The translations under genes and the position numbers were made by a program. Shown in pieces: positions 1-7,279 of a stretch of 35,227 nucleotides of DNA. The notes under the pieces were generated by a model. That model made no database searches, had not been told where the DNA came from, and worked only from the letters and a program-made list of their open reading frames with translations. The stretch's first letter is position 1; the number at the start of each line of letters is the position of its first letter. Source of the stretch: Alphaproteobacteria bacterium UBA6062 (lineage in GTDB: Bacteria; Pseudomonadota; Alphaproteobacteria; Sneathiellales; Sneathiellaceae); NCBI GenBank assembly GCA_002428885.1, contig DIYE01000315.1, forward strand, positions 18,517 through 53,743. The letters run 5' to 3'.

Positions 1-267
1 GCCGTTGGCTCCGCCCGGAAATGGGCGGCGATCAGCGAGAAGGACAGGGCTGTGATCACGGAGGTGATGAAAAGTCATCTGGATAGCCTGGTTGCTTCCT
101 ATGCCGATATTGATGCTGATTATCTGGGTAAGTTGAAGGGAACCACAGTTCCCGTGAAATCCATCAGCCGCGACTTTTTTGGTGATGCTATAGACAAGTG
201 GTACGCTGACTGGCGAAAAAAAGCACCGCTTCTTATGGATCTTGAAAAAGAAGCATCAAAGCTCTGA
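1..267 (+). CDS. TRAP transporter solute-binding protein (DctP family), C-terminal fragment
   Basis: The frame is open from base 1, giving 88 residues of a protein whose N-terminus lies outside the window. The start AVGSARKWAAISEKDRAVIT and the following amphipathic helices, ending in a Trp- and Lys-rich tail (KWYADWRKKAPLL), resemble the C-terminal lobe of DctP-type periplasmic binding proteins, where a helix of the form 'W..L...DR..I' is common. Such proteins deliver organic acids to DctQ/DctM permeases. It is followed 13 bases later by a terminator-like hairpin, so it is probably the last gene of its transport operon. Its permease partners are not visible here. The TRAP large permease at the other end of the window is on the opposite strand and need not be its partner. 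The family call rests on a short fragment. Confidence 0.6.
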   Translation, partial: AVGSARKWAAISEKDRAVITEVMKSHLDSLVASYADIDADYLGKLKGTTVPVKSISRDFFGDAIDKWYADWRKKAPLLMDLEKEASKL

Positions 268-280
268 AGCAGGCCACAAG

Positions 281-304
281 CCGGTCGGCTGAACCGCCGA
301 CCGG
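281..304 (+). terminator. Strong hairpin downstream of the TRAP binding-protein gene
   Basis: A perfect 9-bp stem, CCGGTCGGC (281-289) with GCCGACCGG (296-304), encloses the 6-base loop TGAACC. It is followed by TCTTTATT, a weak U-rich run. The geometry fits a Rho-independent terminator for the TRAP gene. The next gene starts only 26 bases later, so some readthrough into the aromatic operon is possible. Confidence 0.65.
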
Positions 305-330
305 TCTTTATTCAGGAGGATACAAACGGC

Positions 331-1188
331 ATGAAATTTCGAGATCTACGCTATATTCGGCTGTCGACAGAAAATCCGGATCAGGATGCGGCTTTTGCCA
401 CGGATATTCTCGGACTGCAGATGGGTGAGAAAACGGAAAATGCCGTTTATCTGCGATCAGATTTTCGGGCTTATTCCCTGTGTTACAGCGGGCAGGCGAA
501 GGCGGATACCATTGCCCTGACGGTTGCTTTGAGACAGGACCTGGAGGAGCTGAAAGACCGACTGTCGGAATTTTCCATAGAAAGCCGTTTCCTGGAAGAG
601 GCCGAATGCGAATTTCGCAAGATAAAGACCGGTTTGAGTTGCACGGCTCCGAACGGACTGACGGTGGAATTCGTATGGCGGCCTTTGGCATCCGGATGGC
701 GGTATCATGGCGCCCGGGATGCCGGTATTCAGGAGTTGCAATCGGTTTTAATCGCCTGTCAGGATTTGCCTGCGAATGAACGGTTCTGGACAGAAATCCT
801 TGGTGGAACCGTTTCTGACTGGGCCGGTGATACGGCTTATATCCGCTTTGACGATTTTCATCACCGTATTGCCCTGTACCCGTCTTCCGACGACCGGATT
901 CTGGGTATCGATTTCGCCGTCGAGGGCATTAACAATGTCATGCAGAATTTCCATTTCTTCCAGAACAGGCAGGTTCCGGTGGTGCATGGACCAGGTCGCC
1001 AGACGGCCAGTGATAAGATGTTTGTCACTGCCCGCGGGCCGAGGGATATTCTGTATTCCTTCAGCACCGGTATGGCCTGCGGCGAGGCGGTAACGGAGAG
1101 GATCGCCCGTCAGTTTGCCAATGAGGCGCTATCTCACTGCTCTTGGGGGTCGGAAACGACGCAACCGGAATTTCTGGGTAAGTCGTAG
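331..1188 (+). CDS. VOC-family extradiol dioxygenase paralogue lacking all metal ligands (putative non-catalytic partner)
   Basis: This 285-residue two-domain vicinal-oxygen-chelate protein has the length and layout of type I extradiol ring-cleavage dioxygenases. It aligns over its whole length with the next gene: DAGI at 130-133, FW.E at 152-155, FHH.IAL at 176-182, GPGR at 220-223 and FSTG at 244-247. The three positions that bind iron in the neighbour (His140, His194, Glu245) are Ser138, Gly192 and Ser243 here. The second-shell His226 and Tyr246 are Gln224 and Phe244. The frame is intact, with a good ribosome site (AGGAGG at 314-319), so this is not simple decay. I infer a regulatory, structural or substrate-binding subunit, perhaps paired with the adjacent enzyme. 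Family membership is secure; the role is not. Confidence 0.8.
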   Translation: MKFRDLRYIRLSTENPDQDAAFATDILGLQMGEKTENAVYLRSDFRAYSLCYSGQAKADTIALTVALRQDLEELKDRLSEFSIESRFLEEAECEFRKIKTGLSCTAPNGLTVEFVWRPLASGWRYHGARDAGIQELQSVLIACQDLPANERFWTEILGGTVSDWAGDTAYIRFDDFHHRIALYPSSDDRILGIDFAVEGINNVMQNFHFFQNRQVPVVHGPGRQTASDKMFVTARGPRDILYSFSTGMACGEAVTERIARQFANEALSHCSWGSETTQPEFLGKS

Positions 1189-1198
1189 GAAGTGAAAA

Positions 1199-2056
1199 AT
1201 GATTGATCTTAAAGACGTCACCTATTGCCGCCTTGGTACCAAGGATCTGGAGAGCGCTGAGTGGTTCGCTGTAAATATTCTTGGCCTGGAAGTCGCTGAG
1301 CGCCGGAAGGGGGCTCTCTATTTCAAATCGGATCAGCGGGCTCATACCCTGTGTTACTTTGAAGGAGATCCGGCGGATCAGGCAACGGCTTTCGAGCTGG
1401 GATCAAAGGCGGATCTTGAGACTGCCGCCGCGACACTGGATCGGCTTGGTTATGCGGTTCATCAGGGGACAGCGGCGGAATGTGAAGCCCGCATGGTCCG
1501 GGATTTTATCCGCTTTCAGGATCCGACAGGCAATATTCTTGAATTTGTTGTCCGGCCGACTATGTCCGGACGCCGTTATCACGGCACGCGGGATGCCGGT
1601 ATCACCGGTTTCAGTCATGTGGGATTATGTACAACAGATCCGGAGAGGGATGAGGCTTTCTGGACGGAAGTCTGTAACGCACGGGTCTCCGATCATATCG
1701 GCGATGCACCGCTCATGCGGATCAATGAAATCCATCACACCATTGCGCTCTTCCCGTTCACCGGGCCGGGGATCCAGCATATCAATCACCAGGTCGCCGG
1801 AACCGATGATATCCAGCGATCCCTGAGCCTGATCCGCGAGAAAAATATCAATATTACCTTCGGGCCGGGACGTCATCCTACCTCGACGGCCCAGTTCCTG
1901 TATTTCAGCGGCCCCGACGGCATGACCTTCGAATATTCGACAGGGGTCTGTGAAATTCATGATGAGCCCGCCTGGAGAGACAGACAGTTCCCGTTCGAGC
2001 CGACCGGGTTCTGCCAATGGGGATCGAAGCCCAATATTGCGGCTTTTCAGGACTGA
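1199..2056 (+). CDS. Type I extradiol ring-cleavage dioxygenase (VOC family)
   Basis: This 285-residue protein has two VOC modules. The C-terminal module keeps the Fe(II) facial triad expected from BphC-type enzymes: His140 (in GFSHVGL), His194 (in GIQHINHQ) and Glu245 (in MTFEYSTG). Likely active-site residues His179/His180 (EIHHTIAL), His226 (GPGRHPTS) and Tyr246 are also present. It would insert O2 next to the diol of a catechol to give a ring-opened semialdehyde in the cytoplasm. The start follows AGGAAGTG and lies 10 bases after the paralogue's stop. The downstream decarboxylase-like, semialdehyde dehydrogenase, hydratase and aldolase genes support ring cleavage of a substituted catechol. 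A downstream dehydrogenase rather than a hydrolase suggests an aldehyde product. A 2,3-dihydroxybenzoate-type substrate is an inference. Confidence 0.85.
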   Translation: MIDLKDVTYCRLGTKDLESAEWFAVNILGLEVAERRKGALYFKSDQRAHTLCYFEGDPADQATAFELGSKADLETAAATLDRLGYAVHQGTAAECEARMVRDFIRFQDPTGNILEFVVRPTMSGRRYHGTRDAGITGFSHVGLCTTDPERDEAFWTEVCNARVSDHIGDAPLMRINEIHHTIALFPFTGPGIQHINHQVAGTDDIQRSLSLIREKNINITFGPGRHPTSTAQFLYFSGPDGMTFEYSTGVCEIHDEPAWRDRQFPFEPTGFCQWGSKPNIAAFQD

Positions 2057-2083
2057 CATCAGCAGCGTGGAGATTTCTGAAAG

Positions 2084-2746
2084 ATGACAGATAAAACGGT
2101 ACGAATGGCGGCAAGAGCCCTGGGACGGCATGGCCTGGTTCATGCCTATGGGCATTGTTCAGCCAGACTGGATGCGGATAGTTTTCTGGTCTGTCCGTCC
2201 AAACCCATGGGTCTGACCGACGTCGGGGAGGAGTGTCTGACGGTGCCTGTTGAGGGGGCGCTTCCAGACGGTGTTCTGGGGGAGGTGAGGCTGCATCAAC
2301 AAATTTACCGGAACCGGCCTGAAGCCCAGGGCGTTGTCCGGTTTATGTCTCCTCATATGATGGCGCTTGCCGCCCTTGGGAAAGTTCCGAAACCCCGTCA
2401 CGGCTTTGGCAGTTATTTTTCATCGGGCGTTGGTCTCTGGAATGATCCTCAGTTGATACGGGATGATGAAAGAGCCGTCGGGGTTTATGCCGCCATGGGG
2501 GACAGCAATGCGGTCATGATGCGCGGAAATGGTGCCGTGACAACCGGTGCCTCTCTTGAAGAAGCGGTGGTGATGGCCTGGTATCTTGAAGATACCTGCC
2601 GGGTGGAGCTGGAAGCCTTGCGCTGCGGACTTGCCGAAACGGGACCGGTGCTTTCTGACGAAGAATGTGCCGTGAGGGCAACCCGCGCCGGACTGATTAT
2701 CGAACGAATGTGGGATTTCCTGACGCATGGTGATCCGGAAGCCTGA
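2084..2746 (+). CDS. Class II aldolase/adducin-fold protein, possible ring-cleavage-product decarboxylase
   Basis: The 220-residue protein has the class II aldolase/adducin layout: N-terminal GLVHAYGHCSARLD (glycine-rich substrate loop), GEVRLHQQIY with Glu67 where the catalytic acid lies, then the metal region. In zinc aldolases that region reads V-V-H-x-H and later R-G-H-G. Here it reads V-V-R-F-M (Arg86, Met88) and R-G-N-G (Asn149), so all three usual zinc histidines are replaced. From memory, CmtD of p-cumate degradation and the decarboxylase of 2,3-dihydroxybenzoate 3,4-cleavage belong to this fold, and this gene sits exactly where such a decarboxylase is needed. Whether those enzymes share these substitutions I cannot say. 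ATG is preceded by GGAG 11 bases upstream. Confidence 0.7.
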   Translation: MTDKTVRMAARALGRHGLVHAYGHCSARLDADSFLVCPSKPMGLTDVGEECLTVPVEGALPDGVLGEVRLHQQIYRNRPEAQGVVRFMSPHMMALAALGKVPKPRHGFGSYFSSGVGLWNDPQLIRDDERAVGVYAAMGDSNAVMMRGNGAVTTGASLEEAVVMAWYLEDTCRVELEALRCGLAETGPVLSDEECAVRATRAGLIIERMWDFLTHGDPEA

Positions 2747-2778
2747 CAACCCATTCATCATAAAAATAGGTAAAATAC

Positions 2779-4233
2779 GTGAAACAGATCAATAATTTCA
2801 TCAATGGGCAGTTTGTAACCGGCAGCGGTGAGGCCTATGAAAACCGCTACCCGGCAACCGACGAAGTGATTTCCATTGTCAATGCGGCCGACAAGGATGA
2901 TGTGGACGCCGCTGTGACCGCCGCCAAAAAAGCGCTGGACGGGCCTTGGGGGCGGATGAGTGTCGCAGAGAGGATTGCTCTTCTTCGGAAACTGGCAGAC
3001 GGCATACAGGCGCGCTTCGATGAGTTTCTGGAGGCCGAGGTTCGGGATACGGGCAAGCCGGTTTCCATTGCTTCCCATATCGATATCCCGAGGGGCGCTG
3101 CCAATTTCAATATCTTTGCGGACCAGATCGCTGCGACGGGGGCGGAAACATTCGAAATGGCGACGCCGGACGGCAATGGTGCCCTGAACTATTCGGTTCG
3201 CCTCCCGCAGGGTGTCATCGGCGTTATCTGTCCCTGGAACTTGCCGCTTCTGCTGATGACCTGGAAAGTAGCGCCGGCGCTGGCTTGCGGAAACACGGTT
3301 GTTGTCAAACCGTCGGAAGAGACGCCGTCGACGGCAACCCTGCTTGGAGAAGTCATGCAGTCCGTCGGCATCCCTGACGGGGTGTATAATGTGGTTCACG
3401 GATTTGGACCGGATAGCGCCGGAGAGTTTCTGACGTCCCACCCGGATGTGGATGCCCTGACCTTTACAGGAGAAACCCGCACCGGGGAGGCTATTATGCA
3501 GGCCGCCTCAAAAGGGGTGCGTCCTGTGTCGTTGGAGCTCGGCGGCAAAAATCCGGGCGTGGTTTTTGATGACGCGGATCTGGATCAGACCCTGGAGGGG
3601 CTGGCGCGGTCCTGCTTTGTGAATACCGGCCAGGTCTGCCTGGGAACGGAGCGGTTATATGTGCAGCGGGGTATTTTTGACCAGGTGGTCGAAGGGTTGG
3701 CGGATAAAGCAAAATCCTACGCCTATGGAGATCCCTTTAACCCGGACACGACCATGGGGCCGTTGATCAGCCGGAAACATCTGCAAAAGGTCCAGGGATA
3801 TTACGACAAGGCGATCAGTGCCGGTGCTACTCTGATTGCAGGTGGCGGTGCCCCGGATGTGAAGGGATTTGAAGACGGCTACTGGATCCAGCCGACGGTC
3901 TGGACGGGACTGTCTGAACAGGATGCCGTGGTGACCGAAGAGATTTTCGGCCCCTGTACCCACATCACACCTTTTGATACGGAAGAGGAAGCCATCCATC
4001 TGGCGAATAATTCCCCCTATGGACTGGCGACATCCATCTGGACGACCAATCTTTCCCGTGCCCACCGGGTTGCCGGAAAAATTGATGTGGGTATTTCCTG
4101 GGTTAATTGCTGGTTCCTTAGGGATCTCAGGACACCTTTCGGGGGCGCCAAGCGCTCCGGCATTGGACGGGAGGGCGGTGTCCATTCTCTCGAATTCTAT
4201 ACAGAACTACGCAATATCTGCGTCAAACTTTAA
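2779..4233 (+). CDS. 2-hydroxymuconic semialdehyde dehydrogenase-type aldehyde dehydrogenase
   Basis: The 484-residue NAD(P)-dependent aldehyde dehydrogenase is full length for the family. Visible catalytic residues are Asn154 (PWNLPLL), Lys177 (VKPSEE, cofactor), Glu253 (LELGGKNP) and the nucleophile Cys287 (NTGQVCLGTE). The blocks PLLLMTWKVAPALACGN, GQVCLGTER, WFLRDLRTPFGG and the ending HSLEFYTELRNICVKL strongly recall DmpC/XylG-type 2-hydroxymuconic (or 2-aminomuconic) semialdehyde dehydrogenases, more than HpaE. It would oxidise the ring-opened aldehyde to the dicarboxylate. The GTG start has a weak GGT-type ribosome site, and spacing to neighbours is short, consistent with one operon. 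The exact substrate (hydroxy or amino) cannot be read from sequence alone. Confidence 0.88.
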   Translation: MKQINNFINGQFVTGSGEAYENRYPATDEVISIVNAADKDDVDAAVTAAKKALDGPWGRMSVAERIALLRKLADGIQARFDEFLEAEVRDTGKPVSIASHIDIPRGAANFNIFADQIAATGAETFEMATPDGNGALNYSVRLPQGVIGVICPWNLPLLLMTWKVAPALACGNTVVVKPSEETPSTATLLGEVMQSVGIPDGVYNVVHGFGPDSAGEFLTSHPDVDALTFTGETRTGEAIMQAASKGVRPVSLELGGKNPGVVFDDADLDQTLEGLARSCFVNTGQVCLGTERLYVQRGIFDQVVEGLADKAKSYAYGDPFNPDTTMGPLISRKHLQKVQGYYDKAISAGATLIAGGGAPDVKGFEDGYWIQPTVWTGLSEQDAVVTEEIFGPCTHITPFDTEEEAIHLANNSPYGLATSIWTTNLSRAHRVAGKIDVGISWVNCWFLRDLRTPFGGAKRSGIGREGGVHSLEFYTELRNICVKL

Positions 4234-4248
4234 AAACGGATAGAACCC

Positions 4249-5031
4249 ATGTTAAGTGAACAGGAACGGCTTGACGCCATCACGATGCTGAAAGAGGCGC
4301 ATCGCAGCAAAGTCCAGGCAGAGCGCCTCTCCGCCAAATTCCCCAATATCGAGATTGAGGATTCCTATGCCATTTCTTCTGCCCTGGCGGAGGAAAAGCA
4401 AAAAGCCGGGATCGAAATTGTCGGGCATAAGATCGGCCTGACATCAAAAGCCATGCAAGCGTCTTCCAAAATTGATGAACCGGACTATGGATATGTTTTC
4501 AGTGACGGCGTTTTTCAGGATGGTGTGAAACTCAAATATGAGGATTTCTGTGTTCCCCGTGTTGAGCCGGAACTGACCTTTATCCTTAAAGAACCGCTGA
4601 AAGGTCCGAATGTCGGGCTGGTGGATGTGCTGAGGGCAACGGAATATGTGGTGCCCTCCATTGAAGTGATCGATGCCCGGGTGCAGGAGCCCCGCCAGAT
4701 TTTTGATACTGTTGCGGATAACGGAGCGGGCGCTGCCCTGATCCTCGGGGGGCGTCCGGTTCGCCCGGAAGATATCGATCTGCGCTGGGTTGGCGCTATC
4801 TTCTATCGAAACTCGGAGATTGAGGAAACCGGTATCGCAGCCGGTGTTCTGGGGCATCCGGCCATGGCGGTGGCCTGGCTTGCCAACAAGCTGGCACCGT
4901 TTGATATAACGCTGGAGCCGGGACATATGATGCTCTCCGGTTCTTTTACCCGCCCGGTCTGGGCTGAAAAAGGTGATACATTGCATGCGGATTTCGGACC
5001 GCTTGGCAGTGTCGCCGTTCAGTTTGTGTGA
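4249..5031 (+). CDS. Fumarylacetoacetate-fold hydratase/decarboxylase (HpaH / DmpE / DmpH type)
   Basis: The 260-residue protein has the 2-oxo-acid hydratase/decarboxylase arrangement: the GHKIGLTSKAMQ block, EPDYGYVFSD, the metal-binding VEPELTFIL (E-x-E) segment and IEVIDAR. The N-terminal block is closest in my memory to HpaH, the 2-oxohept-3-ene-1,7-dioate hydratase. In catechol meta pathways two proteins of this fold are normally needed, a 4-oxalocrotonate decarboxylase and a 2-oxopent-4-enoate hydratase. Only one is present here, so the other step must be encoded elsewhere or this enzyme does both. It needs a divalent metal and acts in the cytoplasm. The gene sits 15 bases after the dehydrogenase and 7 bases before the aldolase gene, so it is clearly in the operon. 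Confidence 0.85.
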   Translation: MLSEQERLDAITMLKEAHRSKVQAERLSAKFPNIEIEDSYAISSALAEEKQKAGIEIVGHKIGLTSKAMQASSKIDEPDYGYVFSDGVFQDGVKLKYEDFCVPRVEPELTFILKEPLKGPNVGLVDVLRATEYVVPSIEVIDARVQEPRQIFDTVADNGAGAALILGGRPVRPEDIDLRWVGAIFYRNSEIEETGIAAGVLGHPAMAVAWLANKLAPFDITLEPGHMMLSGSFTRPVWAEKGDTLHADFGPLGSVAVQFV

Positions 5032-5038
5032 GGTGCAA

Positions 5039-5806
5039 ATGCATACCCTTGAAAACAGATTTAAGAAAAGACTGCAGGCTGGTGAAACGCTGGTCGGGCT
5101 TTGGTCGAGTCTCTGCAGCCCTCTTGCTGCAGAAGCGCTGGCAGACTCCGGTTTCGATTGGATGCTGGTTGATACGGAACATTCACCGATTGATGTGGCG
5201 GGAGTCATGCCTATCCTGCAGGCGGCTTCTCATGGGACGGCCGACCTTGCGGTTCGTCCGGCCTGGAATGACAAGGTGCTGATCAAACGCTTCCTGGATA
5301 TCGGGGCTCAAACCCTGTTGATACCCTTTGTTGAAACGCCGATTGAGGCAAAAGCAGCCGTTGAGGCAACCCGCTATCCGGGGGAGGGTATTCGCGGCGT
5401 TGCCGGTAGTACCCGAGCCAGCCGGTTTGGTCGGGCAAAGGACTATTTACGTCAGGCAAATGACGAAATCTGCCTGCTTGTGCAGATTGAAACCGGTCAG
5501 GCCCTGTCCTGGCTAACCGATATTGCGGCAGTGGAAGGGGTCGATGGTATCTTTATCGGCCCTTCCGATCTGGCTGCATCATTGGGGCATCTGGGGAATC
5601 CGGGGCATCCGGATGTTCAGAAAGCTCTGAAATCAGCCGTTGAAACACTCAATGCAATCGGTAAGCCCGCCGGGATCCTGGCGACAACGATCGAGGATGC
5701 AAAACGGTATCGGGACTGGGGCTACAACTTCGTAGCAGCCGGTGTTGATATGGGACTGCTTCTGAAGGCGGCTGATACCCTGGCAGTTGACATGAAAACT
5801 GAATAA
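5039..5806 (+). CDS. HpcH/HpaI-family class II 2-oxo-acid aldolase
   Basis: The 255-residue protein has all visible HpaI catalytic positions: His48 (VDTEHSPID), Arg73 (AVRPAWND), the metal ligands Glu151 (QIETGQAL) and Asp177 (IGPSDLAASLGH). HpaI-type enzymes cleave 4-hydroxy-2-oxo acids to pyruvate and an aldehyde, the last step of meta-cleavage pathways. The family is known to accept several chain lengths. I chose ATG at 5039 over an upstream in-frame start at 4973 because the earlier one overlaps the hydratase by 59 bases, and GAGG lies just before 5039. The gene ends the aromatic operon. The following 222 bases carry no clear terminator, only a 5-bp AAGCC/GGCTT hairpin. Confidence 0.88.
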   Translation: MHTLENRFKKRLQAGETLVGLWSSLCSPLAAEALADSGFDWMLVDTEHSPIDVAGVMPILQAASHGTADLAVRPAWNDKVLIKRFLDIGAQTLLIPFVETPIEAKAAVEATRYPGEGIRGVAGSTRASRFGRAKDYLRQANDEICLLVQIETGQALSWLTDIAAVEGVDGIFIGPSDLAASLGHLGNPGHPDVQKALKSAVETLNAIGKPAGILATTIEDAKRYRDWGYNFVAAGVDMGLLLKAADTLAVDMKTE

Positions 5807-6028
5807 GCCTGAAATCTGGCTTGACAGTATGTATAAGCAACTGCTGTGGCGATAGAATTCGGACTGTACTATTAAAGTCTTGTTGTATATTGCTGCAGAT
5901 CCGGATACTGACATCGCTAGCTATTGGCCAGGCAGTATTATCAGAAATGTAGATGCGAATGAAACTCATTGGCATTTTTTGTCAATCTGATATTCTAGGG
6001 CTGCTGTTGGTGTCTGTAGGTATTTGGT

Positions 6029-7045
6029 ATGAGTTTTCTGGAATACTATCAGGATTATTCGATTGGCGGCAGCGAGCCATCTGTTACCAGGCTGGCTGAC
6101 GCACTGAAAAATTCAACGATAGAAAATACATGCGATAAGATTACCCCGGCGCAAGGGGCTGCCAATGATGATGTGTCGCTCATCGGGCATTATAATTCTC
6201 TGGCCATATCGGAAACGGTCCATTTCTTTTCCTGTGATATGACATTCGACAAGATATTCCGCACGCGCGGTGAGCTTCCGGCCAGCATCTGGACCGGTGC
6301 CGTCTTTAGTGGGGAGATGCATACCAGACTCGATGATTTTGATATTCTGTTTTCGGCAACCGGCCGCCCCCAGGTGGTCAGTGTGGGACAGACAAGCACG
6401 TATATGGATCAGCCGACCAGCAGTCGGCGGCTCCGGATGTCGTCTTTTCTTCTTGCTGAGAGCTTTTTCGATGCGGTTGACCCGGATGATCCGGAAGATC
6501 ATCTCGCTCCCCTTAAATCTCTTATTCAACCGGGTGTGAGGTTGGTTTCCATCGGCTATAACGAAAGCCTGATGAATAATCTTCTGAACTTGCTCAACAA
6601 TCCTTTTCGTGGGCCGACCGGGCGATTATATGTGGAAACCCAGGTGATGTCGTCGGTGTTTGAACTGGCCAAATGCCTTGATAATGCTGCGCTTGAACCT
6701 TCCAACCATGGCGGTGAAAAGGTTAATCTCGCCTATGAGGCCCGTCATGTCATCGATCAGGCGCCTGAGAAGTTCGATTCAATTATCGATCTGGCTGCGA
6801 AGCTCGGCACAAATGAAACCACGTTGCGTCGCCAGTTTAAATCCGCGTTTGGTATGACTCTTTTTGAATATGTTTTGAATACCAGAATGCAGGCCGCCAG
6901 ATTGCTTTTGCAGGACGGTTATCTGCAGATCGCCGAAATTTCCCATCGTGTTGGTTATACCACGCCCGCCAATTTCTCTACCGCCTATAAGCGCTATTTT
7001 GGCGTTTCACCGGCAAAAGATCGCGGCAAAATCCTGCTCGGTTAG
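6029..7045 (+). CDS. AraC-family transcriptional regulator (siderophore system 1)
   Basis: The 338-residue protein has an unassigned N-terminal effector domain and a C-terminal AraC/XylS DNA-binding domain in the last ~100 residues. The two helix-turn-helix units are seen as DLAAKLGTNETTLRRQFKSA and IAEISHRVGYTTPANFS, the latter followed by the family-typical YKRYFGVSP. The start has TAGGT 8 bases upstream. It lies directly before a TonB receptor and a FecCD importer on the same strand, the usual arrangement for AraC activators that sense a ferric siderophore. It also lies downstream of the aromatic operon, so control of that operon is possible. Effector unknown. Confidence 0.85.
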   Translation: MSFLEYYQDYSIGGSEPSVTRLADALKNSTIENTCDKITPAQGAANDDVSLIGHYNSLAISETVHFFSCDMTFDKIFRTRGELPASIWTGAVFSGEMHTRLDDFDILFSATGRPQVVSVGQTSTYMDQPTSSRRLRMSSFLLAESFFDAVDPDDPEDHLAPLKSLIQPGVRLVSIGYNESLMNNLLNLLNNPFRGPTGRLYVETQVMSSVFELAKCLDNAALEPSNHGGEKVNLAYEARHVIDQAPEKFDSIIDLAAKLGTNETTLRRQFKSAFGMTLFEYVLNTRMQAARLLLQDGYLQIAEISHRVGYTTPANFSTAYKRYFGVSPAKDRGKILLG

Positions 7046-7279
7046 CGCCGCCTGCATTTCAAAAGCCAAATCCCGGATTTCAAAACTGTCCGTTATTGAG
7101 CCGTTCTGCTGGCCTATTTATTTTCGGGGCCAGGACAAGCGGGTTGTCAAAACAGACGTCGGGTTAGTGGGAAGGCGGTTAAGTCTCTCTGACCCATTCC
7201 CCGATCCATAACGACAACAGGCAGCATGTGAGCAGACTCGGTATCCGTCCTGCCGGAGTAAAGTTGAAGGAATAAAAAG
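7046..7279 (+). promoter_or_regulatory. Intergenic region before TonB receptor 1
   Basis: This 234-base gap between the AraC gene and its presumed target receptor contains two CGGGTT hexamers 20 bases apart (starting 7140 and 7160), a possible but weak AraC-type direct repeat. GAAGGAATAAAAAG supplies the receptor's ribosome site. I found no convincing Fur box, -35/-10 pair or riboswitch. Confidence 0.3.

Noticed and set aside
1625..2155. Long reverse-strand open frame opposite the intact dioxygenase gene.
   Set aside because: It mirrors the codon pattern of a well-supported + strand gene and has no family features or ribosome site.
3655..4185. 176-codon reverse-strand frame opposite the aldehyde dehydrogenase gene.
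   Set aside because: Shadow of a strongly conserved gene on the + strand.
5821..5850. TTGACA as a -35 element before the AraC gene.
   Set aside because: No acceptable -10 hexamer at 16-18 bases; TATAAG lies only 5 bases downstream.
7201..7264. Possible second cobalamin riboswitch before TonB receptor 1 (CCTGCCGG and similar bits).
   Set aside because: The AGCCAGGAGACCTGCC-type B12 box and the CCGCAACTG block are both absent.
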